The notes beneath the pieces were generated by a model, which saw only the letters and a program-made list of their open reading frames with translations, did no database searches and had not been told where the DNA came from. Below are positions 9,078 through 17,330 of a DNA stretch of 39,668 bases, piece after piece; positions within the stretch are counted from its first letter, which is position 1, and each line of letters opens with the position of its first letter. Made by a program: the position numbers and the translations under genes. The stretch spans positions 1-39,668 of IMG/VR virus record IMGVR_UViG_3300010413_000081. One strand, 5' to 3'. The stretch is from a virus.

Positions 9078-9103
9078 TGCTTGACCTCGCTAGGGTTTGT
9101 TGT

Positions 9104-9493
9104 TTACTGAGCCGGGTTCGACTGGAATTCGATCTCGATTGTCCCGTCGGTCGCGGCGCTGGTTTCCGGGTCCCCGATAATGGCGGCCTGGGTGAAAATC
9201 TTAGTAAAGCCGGAGCCTGGGGGCCCGATCAGTTCCACGACGTTGTTATTAAGGCTACCTTTCCAAGCGCGCTTATTCGCCTCGTTTTCCGCAGTCGATG
9301 GGAGAGCAAATTTAACCATCCCGAACTTGGTAGAGAGATCCTGGCTAAAAATCTGTTCCGTCTGGCCCGCGCCAGCGACCGCGTTACGGATGGAATAATC
9401 GCCGAATCCATCCTTCCACGAGAGCGAGTCTGCTTCGTAAGCGATCTGCTGGTTGTTAACCAAGATCGTAATATCATTCAATTGGCTAGCCAT
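9104..9493 (-). CDS. Tail tube protein (Mu gpM family)
   Basis: A 129-residue tube protein immediately downstream of the sheath. It begins with LNDITILVNNQQIAYEADSL and has KDGFGDYSIRNA and a C-terminal DGTIEIEFQSN, consistent with the beta-barrel tube subunits of Mu-like phages. It polymerises around the tape measure protein. Its length is close to Mu M. The spacing to the sheath gene is 13 bases. Confidence 0.88.
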   Translation of the reverse strand: MASQLNDITILVNNQQIAYEADSLSWKDGFGDYSIRNAVAGAGQTEQIFSQDLSTKFGMVKFALPSTAENEANKRAWKGSLNNNVVELIGPPGSGFTKIFTQAAIIGDPETSAATDGTIEIEFQSNPAQ

Positions 9494-9506
9494 TGCTTAG
9501 CGCTCC

Positions 9507-11057
9507 TTATGGTCTGGTGTCAAAGGCGATCTTCATCGTCGCCGCAATCTCGCGGAGCTGCGTGACAATCGGGACAGTCATCTGTATCGATACCTTACCG
9601 AGCGCCTTATCGATAGCGATGATCAGGTTTGTGTCGAAGAAATTAAGCGCTTCTTCCCCGGCCTCGAACAATACGAAATCGACGCCGCTAAGGTCCTGGT
9701 AAAGCCGCTTCGAATATGAGCGGATAACCTCAGAGTTCGCCATATCGCGGCCTTTCAGGGTCGCGCCGGTGGTGAGGCGCGATTGCGCGAAACGCTTGCG
9801 GTAATTATTGTAAAGATACTCGCGGCCCTGGCTGGCGGTGTCGACGTAGTTCAGGAACTTAAACGTAATATCCGCGTTACCGGCGAAGTCCGTTTTATAG
9901 GTCGTGGCGATCTCGCCGCTAATTACCGCATTTGCCGCGACGTTGTTACCCAATACCGAAACCCCGGCGGTAAGCAAGCTCTCGATCTCGGCGTCGTCGA
10001 AGCCGCGGCCGGCCTTAATCGGGAAGAGCTGCGAAAAAGGCGTGTTAAAGTAAGGCTTCGACGCCAGGGCCGGACCCCCGAAGGCGTCTAGCGGGCCGTT
10101 TGCAGTAATCACGAGATCGGCCACGCTATAGCCGTTCACGTCAAGACGCAGCGCGCGGAAACCGGCGAACATTGCGGCCTTCAGAATCGGGATCTCTACG
10201 ATATCGCCGCCCTTGTAATTGGTCTCGCTTTCCTGTTTGCCGCCGATAATTACGAGCGATTGGCTATTAAGCGGCGTAGCCAGGGCGGAGAGATTGGCAA
10301 GGGTGTCGTTTACCGCCGTGACCGCCACGCCGTCGAGGACCTTACCGTCTGCGTTAAATCGCGCGTCGAGTAGAGTAGTAACCTCGGTCGTGGCCGCGGG
10401 ATAGGGCCATACGATAGCCTGATAACGGCGGTCGACGATAACGTCGAAAATCCCGGTAAGGGTTGGGTCTACCGCGCCGCCGGTCATGCCGGTAACGCTT
10501 GTCGTGAGGCCCGCAACCTGGCCGCGGATCTCCAGGGGGATCGAGTTGCCATAGGTGCCACCCTGGATGGCGGTAGTAGCGACGGAACCGGCAGTATTTA
10601 CGGCGTTAACCTGTCGGTTTGCTACGGCATTGATAGCCGCGGCCACGGCGTCGCCGACGACCGTAGCGGTATCGCCGGAGGCTACGGCGATATCGACCTT
10701 ATAGTTACGCTCGGAGCCGAAAATAACGGTATATGTGCCGGCCTCGGTGGCGGTACCTACCCAAACAAGGGCGCCGGTAGCATCAACCGCGCCGCCGGCA
10801 TCGGCCAGGGGGATAGCGTCGACCTGGATCGACTGGTTGCGTACCTTATTAGCGCGCACCATAGCCGCGATCATGGACTGAGCGCCGAACAGTGCGTCCT
10901 CGGCCCCGCCATTGGCGATATTCTCCACGAGGGAGCCGGCGACAGCCGTACCGGCGAGCATTTGCCCGACGATCAAGATCCGCTGTCCGGTATTCTGCGC
11001 CTCTTCCGACGAGGGAACGATTAGTACGTTCGTTTTCGGTTGTAGGATCTTGGTCAT
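9507..11057 (-). CDS. Contractile tail sheath protein (Mu gpL family)
   Basis: A 516-residue sheath subunit. The N-terminus (NVLIVPSSEEAQNTGQRILI, then GSLVENIANG) and the C-terminal conserved block (NSEVIRSYSKRLYQDL, EEALNFFDTNLIIAIDKALG) match Mu-like sheath proteins. Its presence defines the phage as a myovirus. The outward-facing middle (about residues 85-190) is Ala/Gly/Thr-rich and probably variable. The ATG overlaps the upstream stop as ATGA. Confidence 0.93.
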   Translation of the reverse strand: MTKILQPKTNVLIVPSSEEAQNTGQRILIVGQMLAGTAVAGSLVENIANGGAEDALFGAQSMIAAMVRANKVRNQSIQVDAIPLADAGGAVDATGALVWVGTATEAGTYTVIFGSERNYKVDIAVASGDTATVVGDAVAAAINAVANRQVNAVNTAGSVATTAIQGGTYGNSIPLEIRGQVAGLTTSVTGMTGGAVDPTLTGIFDVIVDRRYQAIVWPYPAATTEVTTLLDARFNADGKVLDGVAVTAVNDTLANLSALATPLNSQSLVIIGGKQESETNYKGGDIVEIPILKAAMFAGFRALRLDVNGYSVADLVITANGPLDAFGGPALASKPYFNTPFSQLFPIKAGRGFDDAEIESLLTAGVSVLGNNVAANAVISGEIATTYKTDFAGNADITFKFLNYVDTASQGREYLYNNYRKRFAQSRLTTGATLKGRDMANSEVIRSYSKRLYQDLSGVDFVLFEAGEEALNFFDTNLIIAIDKALGKVSIQMTVPIVTQLREIAATMKIAFDTRP

Positions 11058-11239
11058 TCTGCTAACTCCTTACGGCTTGTTGAGCGGGACGGCTTTACCA
11101 CCTCCACGCAATGATCTGTCTCGGCGTCCTTTAGCCGGCGCCGCCATCTTGCATCCGTCGGGATTCCTTCGGCGTCCGTTTTTACCCGGATTATCGCGCC
11201 GGGGGCGTAGCCCGGGAGATTCAGTATTCGAATTTTCAT
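11054..11239 (-). CDS. DUF2635 family protein
   Basis: A 61-residue protein between gp37-like and sheath genes, the usual Mu gp38 position. KIRILNLPGYAPGAIIRVKT followed by ARWRRRLKDAET is the signature of DUF2635 (a short beta segment, then W.RR..D). Its function is unknown, but it always travels with sheath genes and may be a small tail-terminator or assembly factor. Start and stop overlap both neighbours (TGA/ATG), so it is translationally coupled. Confidence 0.8.
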   Translation of the reverse strand: MKIRILNLPGYAPGAIIRVKTDAEGIPTDARWRRRLKDAETDHCVEVVKPSRSTSRKELAE

Positions 11240-12321
11240 GGGGTCGGCTCATCGTCCAAGTTTATCAGAGTGTTAAACGTTTCGATCCCTACGTCAAGGC
11301 CCATAGTTAGGGCGATATCCCGGAACGCTACGTCGTCGTCCGGCGTATAGATATCGGTCGGGCCGAGCTGGATCGTAGCCTCGAAGTTGTATTGATGGAC
11401 GTAAAACGCGGCGGTGTACGCCTGGAGCCCGTGCCCGACTAACATCAGGGGGTTATTATCGTTTTCCACCAATGACGGGAACCGAACCCCGGCCACACTT
11501 TGGCAAATAGGGCGTAATAGCTCCTCGCAGCGGTCCCGCGCCCCGCTCCCGGCTATCTGCGCCGAGGTAGGGAGAAAAACATAGAGGGAAACGTTTTGGA
11601 TCAATCGCTGATTGAAATAATGCCCCGATTGTATGTTATCCACGGCGTCGGTATTGACCGCCCGGCTCTTGCTGGCCACGGCGTCGCCTACGACGGCGAA
11701 TAGCCAGGCGGCGCCGTCCGCTTGTTTCGTATAGGCCGCCTCGGCGCGTTCGTAGGTAACGCTTGAGCTAATACGCGGAGCCGCTTTAACGGTAATTGAC
11801 CCCAGCGCCGGGGTTGGGAGTGTGGCGTCTGTTACTTCATATTGGAACGAGGTAGCCGAAGGGACGGCGGTAACCGCCCGCAAGCCGTTATATTGCTGAA
11901 GCGGACTAGCCCCGTTCAACAGGACCGGCGCACCGGCGGCCACGAGTGCGCCGGCGTCGGACATAAGGAAAGTGATGGTTCGACGATTCAGGACCCGCAA
12001 TAGCTGGAATGTCCCATTAAACTCCGGCTCTGTCGCCCCGGAAATCTGGACGTCGAATCCCGCGTTTTCGGTAATGTCGTGGTCCTGCGTCGTTACCAAC
12101 GTCCCCACGGTTCCGGAGCGGGTAACTCCGCAGGGCAGGGGCGTAAGGGCGCCGACGATATTAACCGCCCGGCCGGCGGTCAGGCCATGCGCCGCGGCCG
12201 TTTCTACGGTTACCGTCGTTCCGGAGCGGGTCAGACTGACAACCGCTATTTGGGTCGTAAAGTCGTCGACGAACCTCGGCAGAACGGCGGCGAGCTGGAG
12301 AACAACGTCGGAAGACCTCAT
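11236..12321 (-). CDS. Mu gp37-like tail-terminator-region protein with inserted Ig-like modules
   Basis: A 361-residue protein. Residues 1-24 and about 185-361 (YERAEAAYTKQADGAAWLFA, then RDRCEELLRPICQ) correspond to the DUF1834/gp37-type protein at the head-tail junction or tail terminator, normally about half this size. Residues about 25-184 are an insertion of beta-rich modules: SLTRSGTTVTVET near the start, EFNGTFQLLRV, and a second half ending FQYEV. A related module sits in gp47 (3119-3331). Insertions like this in Mu-like tail proteins are likely surface decorations. Family assignment comes mainly from gene order. Confidence 0.7.
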   Translation of the reverse strand: MRSSDVVLQLAAVLPRFVDDFTTQIAVVSLTRSGTTVTVETAAAHGLTAGRAVNIVGALTPLPCGVTRSGTVGTLVTTQDHDITENAGFDVQISGATEPEFNGTFQLLRVLNRRTITFLMSDAGALVAAGAPVLLNGASPLQQYNGLRAVTAVPSATSFQYEVTDATLPTPALGSITVKAAPRISSSVTYERAEAAYTKQADGAAWLFAVVGDAVASKSRAVNTDAVDNIQSGHYFNQRLIQNVSLYVFLPTSAQIAGSGARDRCEELLRPICQSVAGVRFPSLVENDNNPLMLVGHGLQAYTAAFYVHQYNFEATIQLGPTDIYTPDDDVAFRDIALTMGLDVGIETFNTLINLDDEPTP

Positions 12322-12764
12322 TATTTTAGCTTCCTTTTGATCTCGTTCTGGATGGCTACAACTATATCTCGTTGGGCCGCTTTAATATTGTTCTGCAGCG
12401 ACGGGCGGGCCTCCATTCGGCGCGTGCCCTCTTCGACCCACTTACCATAGGGGGGAGGGTTGAAATAGCCGAATTCTAGCTCGCTACCGGACACGCTGAA
12501 ATTAAGCGACCGACGGAGCGTTCCGGATAGGTTCGCGTGGGTTTCGCCGGGGGCGGAGGCCGCATGGCGACGTTTCCGCCCCGCCTTGTCCCGTAAAACA
12601 TACGTCCGGCCGCCCTTGGGTTTGCGCAAAATATCGGCGTTCGTGTTCTTTTTGAGTAGCCGTCCGGCTTGCCACGCGCCGAGTTCTAGCCCCTCTTGGG
12701 TCAAACGCCCCAGATTCTCCAGGACGGCGCGGCGGCTGGCGGGGTCTAATGTAATGCCGCTCAT
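12321..12764 (-). CDS. HK97 gp10-like neck / tail completion protein
   Basis: A 147-residue basic protein starting at ATG 12764, which overlaps the upstream TGA (ATGA). An upstream extension of the frame to 12923 lies wholly within the preceding gene and is not used. The helical N-terminus (AVLENLGRLTQEGLELGAW) and the block SGTLRRSLNFSVSGSE then PPYGKWVEEGTRRM are the standard pattern of gp10-like tail-completion proteins: a Y...VE.GT...A.P motif. It acts at the head-tail interface. Confidence 0.8.
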   Translation of the reverse strand: MSGITLDPASRRAVLENLGRLTQEGLELGAWQAGRLLKKNTNADILRKPKGGRTYVLRDKAGRKRRHAASAPGETHANLSGTLRRSLNFSVSGSELEFGYFNPPPYGKWVEEGTRRMEARPSLQNNIKAAQRDIVVAIQNEIKRKLK

Positions 12765-13132
12765 AGCCTGGTAGCCTCGAGCGACGAGTCGCCCGTCTCG
12801 GTGCAAGAAAGACGGAGAACGACGTCCTCCTCCCCGCAGTTTTCGACGTCGAGGATATCGAAGCGACGCCCGCCAAACTCTACCCACGTCTCGGCAGTAA
12901 CGCCGGCCAGGTAGGCGATACAAAACTTGTGCGTTATGGGGCGGTCAGTCGCCACGCCATCGAACAGCGTTTTCCCCCGCGTGGTATCGATAAGCGCCAA
13001 AACCGGAGCCGCCCCACTGAACGACTCGGTAAAGTCCGCCGACCCCGCCACCGGGGCCACGATGGCCCGGTTATACAGGGTTATCGTTTTCCCGTGCCGG
13101 GCTAACTGGCGGAGAAATAGCGCGGCGCTCAT
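12761..13132 (-). CDS. Head-closure / head-tail joining-like protein
   Basis: A 123-residue protein starting at ATG 13132 (TGATG overlap with the upstream stop); the longer frame to 13279 is a shadow of the neighbour. It begins with a short helix (ALFLRQLARHGKTITLYNRA). A beta-rich part follows, with ALIDTTRGKTLFDG and WVEFGGRRFDILDVENCGEE. This is the layout of small SPP1 gp16/HK97 gp9-type stoppers, where FGGRRFDI is a typical beta hairpin. The exact family is inferred from position between the adaptor and gp10-like protein. Confidence 0.6.
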   Translation of the reverse strand: MSAALFLRQLARHGKTITLYNRAIVAPVAGSADFTESFSGAAPVLALIDTTRGKTLFDGVATDRPITHKFCIAYLAGVTAETWVEFGGRRFDILDVENCGEEDVVLRLSCTETGDSSLEATRL

Positions 13133-13515
13133 CAGTGCGTCCCGATAGAGAAGAGCTGCGCGGGTCTGGCGTCCGCCTCGGCCAAGCAACCGCCGGACAA
13201 GGTGTTCGCCATCTGCCCAAATGAAGTCCCGCGGTAGCCCTCCCCGAACGTAAATCCATACGTCGCCGAACCGCCGCAAGTGCCGCTCTCCGACTTGATG
13301 GTAAGCGTGTTCTCGGTAACCGCCGCGAAATGCGCGGATAGGTACGTCTCGACCTGCAGCAATTCGGCGTCCGACAAGTCCGAGCCGCAGCCCGCGGCTA
13401 TCCGGTCAGTTACGACGGTCGCCGCGTCAATGGCCGCCTGGATCTGGGCGTCGGTTAGGGTCGTACCGGTCGGCAGGATCGCCCGGACTTTAGCTAGGGT
13501 TGTTCGCTGCGCCAT
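13132..13515 (-). CDS. Head-tail connector (adaptor) protein
   Basis: A 127-residue mostly helical protein: AKVRAILPTGTTLTDAQIQA, then AAIDAATVVTDRIA, and LLQVETYLSAHFAAV. The tail TYGFTFGEGYRGTSFG is Gly-rich, followed by a short end. Helical adaptors of HK97 gp6/DUF4054 type have this shape and sit next to the portal ring. It starts with a TAATG overlap with the 493-residue structural gene. Confidence 0.7.
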   Translation of the reverse strand: MAQRTTLAKVRAILPTGTTLTDAQIQAAIDAATVVTDRIAAGCGSDLSDAELLQVETYLSAHFAAVTENTLTIKSESGTCGGSATYGFTFGEGYRGTSFGQMANTLSGGCLAEADARPAQLFSIGTH

Positions 13516-14996
13516 TAGACCTCATCTCCCCACTCGATGGTTATATCGATAGCCGCAATCGCTGCATTCGAACAGTACAAAACAATATAGTCCCCGTGAA
13601 CGATATCAAACTCCACGGTTGCCGGGTCGGGGTTCGACCGCGAGATAGTTCCCCCGGCGGGTATCTCAAAAGTCGAGAATTTCTCCATCAGCGCCAAATT
13701 ATACGCCGCGAAGGTCGTAGCCGCCTCTAAAAAACTGGTAGAAATCGTAGGCCCCCAGTTGCCGCCCGTAAGTGCCGCCGGGTTCCGCGTTCTATACGCG
13801 ACCATAGTAGCTTTTTTATCGGAGGATATTGTTATCCGAAAGAGCTCAACGTCTCGAGTATTAATCCCGCCGCTCGGGGCCAGCTCGGGCGAGCGTATCG
13901 CGGCGACTACCTGCGGGGAACTTACCGCGGCGGCGGATACGTTAAAAGACCCGTATTGCCTAGGGACCTGACTACCCCCCTCGGCGGTGACGTCAATACA
14001 CCCCGCCCACATGGATACCTCTTTGGTAACATTCCGCGCGTATACGCTGGCGCTGAGCGCCGGATTGGCGATAGATAGCGCTTGGTCGAGCGTGTTTAAA
14101 AACTCGATTCTGTGGACTAGCTCTAGCTTTCCGGTGGCGGGGTTACCGGCGAAATACCGGATCTCCCCGACCCCGCGCCATTGCATTTGAATGTCGTAGA
14201 TATTGCCGAGAGTAATATCGATGGCGAATGGAAAGATAATAAGCTCTTCGTGAGTCTCGACGCTAAGGCTACGAATGCAGGCGTATAGATTACCGTCGCC
14301 CTTTGTTTTGAAATACGCCCCGTTCTCGTCGTCGACAAATAGCCCCGCCCTTAGCTCTCCGTCAAGGTTTGCGCCCTTAAAGCCGAGCGACGCGGAGAAT
14401 ACTAGCCCACGGTTGGGCTGATAACGTGGATGCCGCCTGCTCTCCAATAATGCCCGATTTCCGGCGGCCGCCCCCGAGGTAATATTTAGGCGCCCGTTAA
14501 CCGACGTAACCCGCGTCGAAGTGCTGGGCGGTATGTCGGTTCCGTCTTCTTCGACAAGCCATAGCGCGGGGCTTACGTCAAACGTAAACATTCCGCTAAA
14601 TAGGCTGTAATCGTTAGATACTTTCTGAGTCCCCCACGCTGTCGTGGTTACCCCTGCGCCGATGCCCTCCGGAGCGCGCATGTTAAGGACTGGGTTAAAG
14701 CCCTCGTTCCGGACCGTTGAAACCTGTAGTAAGCCCCGGGCCGCGTTGCAATATGCCCACGCCCCGGGGGAGCCCGGCGCATTTGCCAGGCGGATGGGAT
14801 CGCCGCGCCGTATAACGTTATACGCGGTATGGTCCTTCGCCGGCTCGGTAGCCTGCGAGGCGAGATAAACGTCACTAGAGCCGATATTCTCTACAAACAG
14901 CCGATCGCCGACGAATACCCCATAAGGAGCCAGCGCCGCGTAAAGGTCTGTCCAGGTATTTACCGGGATTACAACTTGTTCGAGATTGTCAGCCAT
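13515..14996 (-). CDS. Uncharacterised virion-like protein, possible head fibre or decoration
   Basis: A 493-residue, beta-rich protein I do not recognise. The first 90 residues (VNTWTDLYAALAPYGVFVGD, then FVENIGSSDVYLAS) look like a small beta-sandwich that could anchor to a capsid. Residues about 150-340 (NGRLNITSG, RGLVFSASLGF, YFKTKGDGNLYACIRS, IDITLGNIYDIQMQWRG) resemble a concanavalin/LamG-like lectin fold, with FS and W..V strands. The C-terminus repeats short beta strands. It lies between the small coiled-coil protein and the head-tail adaptor, an odd place for a large protein. A role in capsid-surface binding is an inference. Confidence 0.55.
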   Translation of the reverse strand: MADNLEQVVIPVNTWTDLYAALAPYGVFVGDRLFVENIGSSDVYLASQATEPAKDHTAYNVIRRGDPIRLANAPGSPGAWAYCNAARGLLQVSTVRNEGFNPVLNMRAPEGIGAGVTTTAWGTQKVSNDYSLFSGMFTFDVSPALWLVEEDGTDIPPSTSTRVTSVNGRLNITSGAAAGNRALLESRRHPRYQPNRGLVFSASLGFKGANLDGELRAGLFVDDENGAYFKTKGDGNLYACIRSLSVETHEELIIFPFAIDITLGNIYDIQMQWRGVGEIRYFAGNPATGKLELVHRIEFLNTLDQALSIANPALSASVYARNVTKEVSMWAGCIDVTAEGGSQVPRQYGSFNVSAAAVSSPQVVAAIRSPELAPSGGINTRDVELFRITISSDKKATMVAYRTRNPAALTGGNWGPTISTSFLEAATTFAAYNLALMEKFSTFEIPAGGTISRSNPDPATVEFDIVHGDYIVLYCSNAAIAAIDITIEWGDEV

Positions 14997-15037
14997 GATG
15001 AAAAAGAGGGGCCGTTAAGCCCCTCCTATCGGTTCGC

Positions 15038-15367
15038 TTACTTGGTAGCCGGCGGGGCCGGTACTTTGCCTGCGGCCTTCGCTTCCGCCTCGGCGATGAT
15101 CGCGGCGGCCCGTTCCTCGGCCTCCTTAACCTTCGCGTCGGCGTCGGCGATGGCTTTAGCCGCCTTCGCTTCGGCGGCCTTAACCTTTTCGTCGGCTTCG
15201 TTGGTAACTACCGCCTTGAGGTCTTCGGCCATCCCCTGATCCTGCAGCTTCTTACCGATTTCCGGGCCTACCAGAGTCCCGTAAGGGACCAACTGGAGAA
15301 CGCCGTCCTTACCGGTAAGGTAGAGGCTCTTATGGGTAACGCGGTGGGTGTGTTTCTCGTCCATCAT
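15038..15367 (-). CDS. Small protein with C-terminal coiled coil, capsid-adjacent
   Basis: A 109-residue protein next to the major capsid gene. Residues 1-50 (HRVTHKSLYLTGKDGVLQLV) may form a small beta domain. Residues about 52-100 are an Ala/Lys/Glu repeat (KVKAAEAKAAKAIADADAKV) predicted as a long charged helix or coiled coil. It ends Pro/Ala-rich. No family is recognised. A minor head component or assembly factor is plausible from position. Two adjacent ATG codons are possible starts. Confidence 0.65.
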   Translation of the reverse strand: MMDEKHTHRVTHKSLYLTGKDGVLQLVPYGTLVGPEIGKKLQDQGMAEDLKAVVTNEADEKVKAAEAKAAKAIADADAKVKEAEERAAAIIAEAEAKAAGKVPAPPATK

Positions 15368-15376
15368 AACCCCCTA

Positions 15377-16444
15377 TTAAACGATTACTTTGGCGAAGAG
15401 CGCACACTTACGCGAGGCGTAGTCGGTACGGACTTCGAAGCCGATCGCGCCCCAAACAGCAAAGTCGTAATTGCTGTTATAGACCGGGCGCGGCATCGGA
15501 ACGGTATTGATCGCCATGCCGGTGATCGGACGAACGCTCATACCGTCCAGCGGGAACGCCATAAACTCGTTACCGGACAGCTTGGAAGACGCCTTAATCG
15601 CCGCTACGCCCATGAGCTGAGCCAGGCGGTTAAGGATCTTCTCGCTACTGTACGACTCGGAGCTATTGCGCTCGAAGTTGGACGCAATCTCGCGGCTCAC
15701 GTAGTAAACCGCGTCTTTCTGGCAGTTATTGGTGATCCAGAGAACATTACGGACAACCTTAAACGCGGCCTCGATTTCGGGGTAGGTCTTGGTGGTGTCG
15801 GTAAAGTCGAAGTTAACGCCAGCGGCGCCGAGATTGACTTGGGCGACGCGGGAATCGTTACGCATACCCGCCCAACTCAAGCCGTCGACGACGATAAGGT
15901 TACCGTCCGCGTCCTTGTGGCCATCGAGGAAGTTATCGGCCAGGCGAACGCGCAGGGTAGCCACGCTCTCGCGCTGGTCGTCGATGAGGGCGTCGAAGCC
16001 TTCAGACGATTGGGCGTTCCATTCGCGCCAGTTACGGCCGAACCCGGTATCGTGGACCGGAACGATGGTACCGTCGTAGTTGTATTCCACTTGGTCCAGC
16101 TTTACGCCGATCTGGCCGCTCATAGAGGTCTGAGCGTGGCCAGCGTCGGAAGCGCGGCGGAACTTGTGCACCAACTTGCCGATATTCACCGGACGGGACA
16201 GAGGCAACAGGTCGTTGAGGAAGGTATCGCCGTCGTCGGAGCGGAAACGCTCGACGGTAACGTTATCGAATTCCTGGTAGACCTCCTGCGGGATGATGCC
16301 GGCGTTAACCTTGAAACCGGCCGCCAGCAATGCGGGGGCGTGGCGCTCCTCGTTCGCCGCATAGGCGAGACGAGCCGCGACAACGCTATCCCACTGCTCG
16401 ACGCCGGCCCGGCTATTACCGATCAATTTCTTTTGAAACAGCAT
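15377..16444 (-). CDS. Major capsid protein
   Basis: A 355-residue protein in the major-capsid slot, after the protease/scaffold and decoration genes. FLNDLLPLSRPVNIGKLVHK near the N-terminus resembles an HK97-fold N-arm and E-loop region. The C-terminal part (GIAINTVPMPRPVYNSNYDF has the near form GMAINTVPMPR here) leads into VWGAIGFEVRTDYASRKCAL, a beta-strand end typical of major capsid proteins. I cannot assign a Pfam family with certainty. Gene order makes the call firm. Confidence 0.85.
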   Translation of the reverse strand: MLFQKKLIGNSRAGVEQWDSVVAARLAYAANEERHAPALLAAGFKVNAGIIPQEVYQEFDNVTVERFRSDDGDTFLNDLLPLSRPVNIGKLVHKFRRASDAGHAQTSMSGQIGVKLDQVEYNYDGTIVPVHDTGFGRNWREWNAQSSEGFDALIDDQRESVATLRVRLADNFLDGHKDADGNLIVVDGLSWAGMRNDSRVAQVNLGAAGVNFDFTDTTKTYPEIEAAFKVVRNVLWITNNCQKDAVYYVSREIASNFERNSSESYSSEKILNRLAQLMGVAAIKASSKLSGNEFMAFPLDGMSVRPITGMAINTVPMPRPVYNSNYDFAVWGAIGFEVRTDYASRKCALFAKVIV

Positions 16445-16456
16445 GATCAGGGCTCC

Positions 16457-16894
16457 TTATTTGACGAGAACGCGAACGAGCTGCGTCGCGGTGGTGGTTA
16501 CAACCTCGTCCGAATAGCAAACCGCGTTCGCCTCGGTGCCGATGGCCAGGGGGCCGCCTGCAACCGGAACAGTGAGCGGAGTGCCGCGGACGAGAGCCTG
16601 CGCGGTAACGACGAGAACGTTAACGAACTCGCCGGAACGGGGCTTGAGGGCGACCATATTTTCGTTAATGGTCCAAGCATCGTCTACCGACTTGCTGCGC
16701 ATTTGGTCCTTATCGGCGACGAGGAGGAGGTTATCCCCCTGGGCGGCCGCCTCGAGACCGAGCGAAGTAGCCGACAGGGCGAGCGGAGTACCGGGCAAAT
16801 GCGCGGCGACTGCGACACCTTCGACGTTCAGCGGTTTTGCGTTGGAGCCGTCCGCAGGGCCGACCCAGATAACGCGTTTTCCTTTGGTGCTCAT
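16457..16894 (-). CDS. Capsid decoration-like protein
   Basis: A 145-residue protein rich in Val/Ala/Gly. It lies between scaffold and major capsid genes, the usual place for a decoration (lambda gpD-like) or head-stabilising protein. KGKRVIWVGPADGSNAKPLN at the start, AAAQGDNLLLVADKDQM in the middle and TATQLVRVLVK at the end suggest an all-beta fold. There is no sequence motif that proves it; the call is positional. Confidence 0.55.
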   Translation of the reverse strand: MSTKGKRVIWVGPADGSNAKPLNVEGVAVAAHLPGTPLALSATSLGLEAAAQGDNLLLVADKDQMRSKSVDDAWTINENMVALKPRSGEFVNVLVVTAQALVRGTPLTVPVAGGPLAIGTEANAVCYSDEVVTTTATQLVRVLVK

Positions 16895-16907
16895 TGGTCA
16901 GCCCTCC

Positions 16908-17330
16908 TTATTCCGGCATGTCGACGGGTACGCCGCTGGACTTACCACCCATATTGGTAGTCAGCGGGACGCCGTGAGCGATACCGACATTAGCGGCCAT
17001 CGTGCGCAGCTTCTCCAGGGGGAGCAACTTCGCCGAGTCCTCGTCGAGACCGGGGAAACGGCCGCTATTCGCCACGGTGGCGGCGAGGGCGTTGTGTTCC
17101 TCGGTAGTCTTCTGGTTAATCGAATTCTCGATCCCATCCAGGCGAGCGACAAGCGGCTGCAGGGCACTAGCCACGGCGGCGGAAATATCCGCGCCCTGGG
17201 CGTTACCGTGGCCGTTACCGCCGCCCGAATTGGTCGAGAGCTTGGAGAATTCCGCCAAGAGCTGCGCGTCGTCCAGACCTTCAGTCGGAACGCCGGCGGC
17301 TTTCAGCGCATTAAGGATCGTCTCCTTCAT
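16908..17330 (-). CDS. Nested scaffold protein (internal in-frame start)
   Basis: An in-frame ATG at 17330 (residue 406 of the protease gene) is preceded by GAGGTG 8 bases upstream, as good as any RBS in the window. It would give a 140-residue protein beginning MKETILNALKAAGVPTEGLD, with a Gly-rich linker and a helical end. This mirrors lambda C/Nu3, where the scaffold is translated from inside the protease gene. The RBS and frame are seen; independent translation is inferred. Confidence 0.7.
   Translation of the reverse strand: MKETILNALKAAGVPTEGLDDAQLLAEFSKLSTNSGGGNGHGNAQGADISAAVASALQPLVARLDGIENSINQKTTEEHNALAATVANSGRFPGLDEDSAKLLPLEKLRTMAANVGIAHGVPLTTNMGGKSSGVPVDMPE

Noticed and set aside
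12321-12923. Longer start for the gp10-like gene
   Set aside because: The extra N-terminal residues are Arg-rich out-of-frame reading of the upstream gene; ATG 12764 overlaps the stop as usual here.
15332-16960. A 542-codon plus-strand open frame opposite the major capsid and decoration genes
   Set aside because: It is antisense to firmly identified genes, has no RBS or recognisable domain, and long antisense frames are expected in GC-rich DNA with this codon bias.
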